From: an uncultured bacterium
GTDB lineage: Bacteria > Actinomycetota > Coriobacteriia > Coriobacteriales > Coriobacteriaceae
Direction: 5' to 3'
DNA: 8,365 nt
NCBI GenBank assembly: GCA_905215275.1
Contig: CAJMPE010000085.1
Coordinates: 1 to 8,365, forward strand
Both the position numbers and the translations under genes were made by a program. Of this stretch, positions 4,742 through 8,365 are shown in pieces. Within the stretch, counting starts at the first letter, position 1, and every line of letters starts with the position of its first letter. Under the pieces are notes generated by a model. That model made no database searches and was not told where the DNA came from. It saw only the letters and a list, made by a program, of their open reading frames with translations.

Positions 4742-5659
4742 CTATTTTCCGAGTGGGGAGAATTCGTCGACGATGAGGTCGAGGCATTGCGGAAGTGCGC
4801 GGGCACCAAAGACGCCCGAGTTGCTGGAGATGATCTCGCCGTCGAACTGCATGCCCAGCGACGGCGTGCAGGTGATCTTGGCTTCCTTGGTCTGGATGAT
4901 CTTGAACTGCGGACGGCCGAGCACCTTGCCGGCGGGGTCGAGCGCGGCAGTGATCACGGTGGGCAGGAGCTGGACGGTTTTTACGGGCTCGATGACCGCG
5001 ATGTCGACCATGCCATCGTTCATGCGGCAATCGGGGAACAGGTTGATGTCGTTTTGAATGACCGAGGTGTTGCCGGCCATGCAGCAGATGCCATCGAGCT
5101 CCTCGACAATGCCGTCATGCTCAATCGTAAAGTGCGCCACCGTGGGGTTGGGTGTGGCGAGCGCCGACAGGAAGTAGGCGATTTCGCCGATGTCGTTTTT
5201 GGCGGGGGCGGCCTTCATCATGATCTCGGCATCGTAGCCCGATCCGGCGATGATAATAAAGCCGTGGCGCTTTTCGTTGCCGTTCTCGTCGAGCCAAAAG
5301 AGCTCGCCCATGTCCGCCTTGACGGTACGGCCGACGCGGCAGGCCTTGGCGAGCGCCGCGGCTTCGGGGGCGTTGCCAATGTTGTTGAAGAACAGGCAGG
5401 CCGTGCCGGAGGGGAAGACGAGCGTGGGGACGCCGCATCCGCGCATTTGGTCGAGCACGTTGGAGACGGTGCCGTCGCCGCCCGAAATCACCACGCGATC
5501 AAACTCGCGCACGTCTGCCACGGCGTCCTCGGGTTCCATGCCATCGCCGATAAAACGCATCACGACCTCGTCGCCGCCCTGCGCGAGGGCGTGCGTGAAC
5601 GCGTAGATTTCATCTGAGCTGGGGCCCGATGCCGGGTTGTGGATGATAAGGCAGCGCAT
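4742..5659 (-). CDS. Diacylglycerol/lipid kinase family protein (DagK/YegS-like)
   Basis: Soluble kinase of 305 residues, a normal length for bacterial DagK/YegS/BmrU proteins, predicted to transfer phosphate from ATP to a lipid such as diacylglycerol. It opens with the family-typical RCLIIHNPASG. The nucleotide-binding motif SGGDGTVSNV (59-68) follows, then PSGTAC (83-88), GSGYDAE (139-145), NDGMVD (214-219, usually DGxLD) and QFDGE (271-275, with acidic residues expected near the metal). Oddity: the second motif is usually PxGTxND, but here the Asn is replaced and the motif reads PSGTACLFF. The ATG at 5659 lacks a strong RBS (GGGAA about eight bases upstream). A TATACT box at 5693-5688 is the likely -10. 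It is followed by and probably coupled to the microprotein gene. The lipid substrate cannot be told from sequence. Confidence 0.9.
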   Translation of the reverse strand: MRCLIIHNPASGPSSDEIYAFTHALAQGGDEVVMRFIGDGMEPEDAVADVREFDRVVISGGDGTVSNVLDQMRGCGVPTLVFPSGTACLFFNNIGNAPEAAALAKACRVGRTVKADMGELFWLDENGNEKRHGFIIIAGSGYDAEIMMKAAPAKNDIGEIAYFLSALATPNPTVAHFTIEHDGIVEELDGICCMAGNTSVIQNDINLFPDCRMNDGMVDIAVIEPVKTVQLLPTVITAALDPAGKVLGRPQFKIIQTKEAKITCTPSLGMQFDGEIISSNSGVFGARALPQCLDLIVDEFSPLGK

Positions 5660-5687
5660 ACTTACGTTCCCGTTCTGTGACTAACCG

Positions 5688-5695
5688 AGTATAGT
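5688..5695. promoter_or_regulatory. Overlapping divergent -10 boxes between the lipid kinase and RNase D genes
   Basis: TATACT on the minus strand (5693-5688) and TATAGT on the plus strand (5690-5695) share bases in the 98-base gap between the divergent genes. On the plus side TTCCCG (5667-5672) lies 17 bases upstream as a weak -35. No good -35 is seen for the minus side. If both are used, polymerase binding in the two directions is mutually exclusive. Confidence 0.4.
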
Positions 5696-5757
5696 TGTAA
5701 GGCAATGCCGATATCCTACCCGTGTTTTTCGGGCCTAACCTTATTCGATGGGTTGAT

Positions 5758-6891
5758 ATGTACATTTCCACACATCAGGCTCTGCTCGACTTTTGCCAAC
5801 GCGCCCGCGAGTTCGACGCGATTGCCGTCGATACCGAGTTTTTGCGCGAGCGCACGTTCCACCCGCGCCTGTGCTTGGTCCAGATTGCCCCCCCTGCCGA
5901 GAGCGTCGCGGTCGATCCCCTGGTGATCGACGACCTGTCACCGCTCGCCGAGCTTATGGGCGACGAGAGCGTGACCAAGGTGTTTCACGCCTGCTCGCAG
6001 GATATGGAGGTTATGCTCCATACCGTGGGCGTGCTGCCGCGTCCCATTTTTGACACGCAGGTGGCCGCCGCCTTTTTGGGCGAGCGTCAGCAGATTTCCT
6101 ACGGCGCGCTCGTGCAGACGTTTTGCGGCGTTTCGTTGCCTAAGACCGAGTCGCTGACCGACTGGTCGCGCCGCCCGCTGACCGATAAACAGATCGAGTA
6201 CGCGATCGATGACGTCAAGTACCTGATCGTCGCTTATACCGAGATGATGAGCCGCCTGCGTGAGCTGGGCCGCGTGGACTGGGTACTCGACGAGTTGCGC
6301 CCGCTGGCCGACGAGTCGCACTACCGCGCCGACCGCCATGAGGCATTCCGCAAGGTCAAGCGCATCAACTCCTGCAGCCGCCATCAGCTGGGCATTGCGC
6401 GCGAGCTCGCCGCCTGGCGCGAGGACCGCGCCGAGCGCCGCAACATCCCGCGCAAGTGGGTCATGTCCGACGATACGCTGCTGGCCCTGGTTAAGCGCAA
6501 TCCCGTGCGTGTCGAGGAGTTCCGCAGCATCCGCGGCACCGATCAGCTGGGGGAGCGCGATGTGGACGGCGCGCTCATGGCCATCAAGCGCGGCGCGAGC
6601 TGTCCGCACGATCGCCTGCCGCTCATGGTACGCGGGCATCGCCAGATTTCGCCGGAGCTGGAGAGCGTGACCGACCTGATGTACGCGCTCATCCGCCTGG
6701 TTGCCGAGCGCTCGGGCGTGGCGACCTCGGTCATTGCCTCGCGCGATGACCTGGCCGATTACATCGAGCATCCCGAGCAAAGCCCCCTGCGCGAAGGCTG
6801 GCGCTTTGAGCTCGTGGGCTCGCGCCTGGACGATCTGCTCTCGGGCAATATGGGGTTGACGGTCAAAGATGGCAAAATTGAATTGCTATAG
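5758..6891 (+). CDS. rnd: Ribonuclease D
   Basis: 3'-5' exoribonuclease of the DEDDy superfamily, trimming 3' ends of tRNA precursors and other stable RNAs in the cytoplasm. At 377 residues it matches the usual RNase D length. The exonuclease domain holds all motifs: Exo I AVDTEFLRER (D25, E27), Exo II HACSQDMEV (D82) and Exo III YAIDDVKYL (Y148, D152). An HRDC domain follows at about 210-290, with a further C-terminal helical region. The metal ligands are intact, so it should be active. The start is placed at ATG 5758 because MYISTHQALLDFC aligns with RNase D N-termini; an in-frame GTG at 5722 would add 12 unrelated residues. No convincing SD precedes 5758, so translation may be weak. It is divergent from the lipid kinase and probably monocistronic. 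Confidence 0.95.
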   Translation: MYISTHQALLDFCQRAREFDAIAVDTEFLRERTFHPRLCLVQIAPPAESVAVDPLVIDDLSPLAELMGDESVTKVFHACSQDMEVMLHTVGVLPRPIFDTQVAAAFLGERQQISYGALVQTFCGVSLPKTESLTDWSRRPLTDKQIEYAIDDVKYLIVAYTEMMSRLRELGRVDWVLDELRPLADESHYRADRHEAFRKVKRINSCSRHQLGIARELAAWREDRAERRNIPRKWVMSDDTLLALVKRNPVRVEEFRSIRGTDQLGERDVDGALMAIKRGASCPHDRLPLMVRGHRQISPELESVTDLMYALIRLVAERSGVATSVIASRDDLADYIEHPEQSPLREGWRFELVGSRLDDLLSGNMGLTVKDGKIELL

Positions 6892-6898
6892 GTATATA

Positions 6899-6926
6899 GT
6901 TACGCGGTTTTGCCAAACCGCGTAAC
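6899..6926 (+). terminator. 12-bp perfect hairpin after rnd
   Basis: GTTACGCGGTTT (6899-6910) and AAACCGCGTAAC (6915-6926) pair perfectly around TGCC, seven bases after the rnd stop. No T-run follows, so it may protect the mRNA 3' end or help termination rather than act as a canonical terminator. Element B begins 13 bases later. Confidence 0.5.
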
Positions 6927-6939
6927 AGCTCGACGCTGC

Positions 6940-7037
6940 AAACGGCCGAGAGCGGCAATCTGACGTTCAATCGTCGCTCGCGTACCAAAGTACGCGTCGC
7001 TTCTCTTTCACGTCACCTTGCTCGCTCTCGGCCGTTT
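6940..7037. repeat. Structured intergenic element, copy B
   Basis: Same architecture as the element at 1442-1542, in the opposite orientation. The outer arms of 15 bases (6940-6954, 7023-7037; core CGGCCGAGAGCG) pair perfectly. Then GCAA (6955-6958) pairs with TTGC (7018-7021), TGACGT (6961-6966) with ACGTCA (7010-7015), and an apical CGCGTAC (6979-6985) with GTACGCG (6990-6996) around CAAA. Core 6962-7014, reverse-complemented, matches copy A at 46 of 53 positions with no gaps, while the outer arms share no sequence with copy A. It fills the gap between rnd and the zinc peptidase gene. In both copies the pyrimidine-rich loop strand is the sense strand of the neighbouring genes. Confidence 0.85.
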
Positions 7038-7063
7038 TCGCTGACATTGCCAAAACATCGATG

Positions 7064-7094
7064 TTGATTTGCTGGTCAGTCGAATGGGTAGAAT
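7064..7094 (+). promoter_or_regulatory. Possible promoter of the zinc metallopeptidase gene
   Basis: TTGATT (7064-7069) and TAGAAT (7089-7094) resemble -35 and -10 boxes, but the 19-base spacer is long. It is placed suitably between element B and the gene start at 7130. Confidence 0.3.
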
Positions 7095-7129
7095 GCCTCC
7101 AACGTGTAACTCGATTCGGAGGAATTCGC

Positions 7130-7834
7130 ATGCCTTATTACTATGGATACGGCTTTGGCATTGACCCGCTGTACCTGCTGGTTGTTCTTGTCTGCACGGT
7201 GCTTGGCCTTGCCGCGCAGAACTATATTAACTCGACGTACAAGACGTGGTCTAAGGTGCGCTCGGACGGCGATACGGGTGCCACGGTTGCTCGCCGCATG
7301 CTCGATGCCAACGGTTGTAGCGCCGTGGGTATCAAGGGTGTTGCCGGCGAGCTCACCGATCATTACAACCCGCAGGACAACAACCTGTATCTGTCGGATG
7401 CCAACCGTTCGGGCGGGTCGGTCGCAAGCGTTGCCGTCGCCTGTCACGAGGCAGGCCATGCCGCCCAGCGTCAAAGTGGTTATGCCATGATGAAGGTACG
7501 CACCGCTTTGGTCCCCGTCGTCAACTTTACCCAGAACACCTGGACGATCGTGCTGCTCATGGGCCTGTTCATGAACATCGCGGGGCTCACGACCCTCGCG
7601 CTGGTCTTCTTCTCGTTTAGCGTGCTGTTCCAGCTGGTTACGCTGCCGGTCGAGATCGATGCCAGTCGCCGCGCCGTGGCGTATATCGAGCAGTCGGGCA
7701 TGAGTTCCAAGCAGTTCAACGGCGCCAAGAAGGTCCTGACGGCAGCCGCGCTTACCTATGTGGCCGCAGCGCTCACCTCGATTATTCAGCTGCTCTACCT
7801 GATGGCTCGCTATAACAGAAACTCCAACCGATAA
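7130..7834 (+). CDS. Membrane zinc metallopeptidase, YugP-like (Zn_peptidase_2 family)
   Basis: Integral membrane metalloprotease of 234 residues; the family has a typical length near 230. An N-terminal aromatic stretch (PYYYGYGFG) leads into a first membrane helix (about 12-30). A cytoplasmic-type region follows, ending in the zinc motif HEAGHAAQ (H106, E107, H110). Further helices lie at about 126-146, 148-172 and 204-225, with the conserved PVEIDASRRA segment (173-182), whose Glu175 is the likely third zinc ligand. The catalytic residues are intact. The start is ATG 7130, supported by GGAGGA (7118-7123) six bases upstream; an in-frame upstream start at 7061 would add residues unlike the family. 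The physiological substrate of YugP-type peptidases is not well established. A hairpin follows the gene. Confidence 0.92.
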   Translation: MPYYYGYGFGIDPLYLLVVLVCTVLGLAAQNYINSTYKTWSKVRSDGDTGATVARRMLDANGCSAVGIKGVAGELTDHYNPQDNNLYLSDANRSGGSVASVAVACHEAGHAAQRQSGYAMMKVRTALVPVVNFTQNTWTIVLLMGLFMNIAGLTTLALVFFSFSVLFQLVTLPVEIDASRRAVAYIEQSGMSSKQFNGAKKVLTAAALTYVAAALTSIIQLLYLMARYNRNSNR

Positions 7835-7850
7835 CAAATGGGACCGACGG

Positions 7851-7880
7851 GCGCCGTGGGGATTTGTGTCCCCGCGGCGC
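7851..7880 (+). terminator. Hairpin after the zinc metallopeptidase gene
   Basis: GCGCCGTGGGGA (7851-7862) pairs with TCCCCGCGGCGC (7869-7880) over 12 bp with one G-U pair and a TTTGTG loop, 16 bases after the stop codon. The following sequence (TGTACTATGTG) is only moderately T-rich, so termination may be partial and some transcripts may continue into xseA. Confidence 0.55.
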
Positions 7881-7949
7881 TGTACTATGTGTTGGACTTG
7901 AATTTGCGCAGGGCCGGAGCCCATGTGCACGATGACGAAAGGGGGCTGC

Positions 7950-8365
7950 GTGGCAGGCTGGAATCTGACCGGCAATACCGTTTCCGCCGAGTTCGACGGA
8001 TCGGACGAGCGGGAGCGCAAAGAGCTCAGCGTGAGCCAAGCGGTGGAGATCGCCGCCGGTGCGCTCGATGCCATTCCGCAGCTGAGCGTTTTGGGTGAGG
8101 TCACGGGTTTTCGTGGTCCCAATGCCCGAAGCGGCCACTGCTACTTCCAAATCAAGGACGACTCGGCCGCCGTTGACTGCATCATCTGGAAGGGCGCCTA
8201 CCTTAAGCGCACCTTCGATCTGCGTGACGGCATGCAGGTGAGCTTTAAGGGCAGCTTCAATCTCTATAAGGCCACGGGCCGCATGAGCTTTGTCGCTCGC
8301 TCGTTTTCGCTGGCGGGGGAGGGTCTGCTGCACCGCATCACCGAGTCGGGTTTGCCGGACCGGTA
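7950..8365 (+). CDS. xseA: Exodeoxyribonuclease VII large subunit, 5' part
   Basis: Large catalytic subunit of exonuclease VII, which degrades single-stranded DNA with the small subunit XseB in repair and recombination. Only the first 138 codons are in the window. They cover the N-terminal OB-fold that binds ssDNA: the family opening LSVSQAVEIAAGAL (26-39), the strand LSVLGEVTGFR (45-55), then SGHCYFQIKDD (61-71) and DCIIWKG. The catalytic domain lies beyond the right edge. The GTG start at 7950 is chosen for GAAAGG (7937-7942), seven bases upstream and like other sites in this window; in-frame ATGs at 7923 and 7932 would add nine or six residues and cannot be excluded. xseB is expected downstream, outside the window. 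Confidence 0.92.
   Translation, partial: MAGWNLTGNTVSAEFDGSDERERKELSVSQAVEIAAGALDAIPQLSVLGEVTGFRGPNARSGHCYFQIKDDSAAVDCIIWKGAYLKRTFDLRDGMQVSFKGSFNLYKATGRMSFVARSFSLAGEGLLHRITESGLPDR

Noticed and set aside
4613..5617. 334-codon plus-strand frame over the lipid kinase
   Set aside because: Antisense shadow; the opposite frame encodes a complete DAGK domain with GGDGT and DGE motifs.
5938..6780. 280-codon minus-strand frame inside rnd
   Set aside because: Antisense shadow of RNase D, whose DEDDy and HRDC motifs are intact.
7076..8122. 348-codon minus-strand frame over the zinc peptidase and xseA start
   Set aside because: It spans two real genes on the other strand and the intergenic hairpin, and shows no recognisable motif.

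Overview
The window looks like chromosomal DNA of a GC-rich anaerobic actinobacterium, most likely Collinsella or another member of the Coriobacteriia. This rests on base composition, GAAAGG-type ribosome binding sites, an exported C69 dipeptidase, and palindromic GGGGACGTTCTTAAA-type intergenic repeats. The assignment is an inference; no marker gene here proves it.

Left part, minus strand, 1-2400: a transporter transcription unit read right to left. It starts with an extended -10 promoter, then a 22-residue leader peptide carrying three consecutive Trp codons, then a strong intrinsic terminator (a classical ribosome-mediated attenuator). Next come a six-helix membrane protein, probably a tryptophan-specific ECF S component, and a double-domain ECF ATPase that runs off the left edge. 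The 212-base gap between these two genes holds a large structured element (copy A) and a 40-base palindrome. An EcfT gene would be expected beyond the left edge.

Middle, minus strand, 2529-5659: a secreted, C-terminally membrane-anchored C69 dipeptidase with an AT-rich, repeat-filled upstream region. Before it in transcription order lies a two-gene unit: a diacylglycerol/lipid kinase and a 30-residue single-pass membrane microprotein missed by ordinary ORF cut-offs. That unit ends in an intrinsic terminator.

Right part, plus strand, 5690-8365: RNase D, divergent from the lipid kinase with overlapping -10 boxes; a 12-bp hairpin and a second copy (B) of the structured element; a YugP-like membrane zinc metallopeptidase; a hairpin; and the 5' part of xseA (exonuclease VII large subunit), which runs off the right edge.

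The two observations most worth following are (1) the WWW leader/attenuator controlling a transporter rather than a biosynthetic operon, and (2) the pair of intergenic elements A and B. Their ~53-base cores match at 46 positions, while their flanking arms differ completely in sequence but are self-complementary in each copy, which is the covariation expected of a selected secondary structure.
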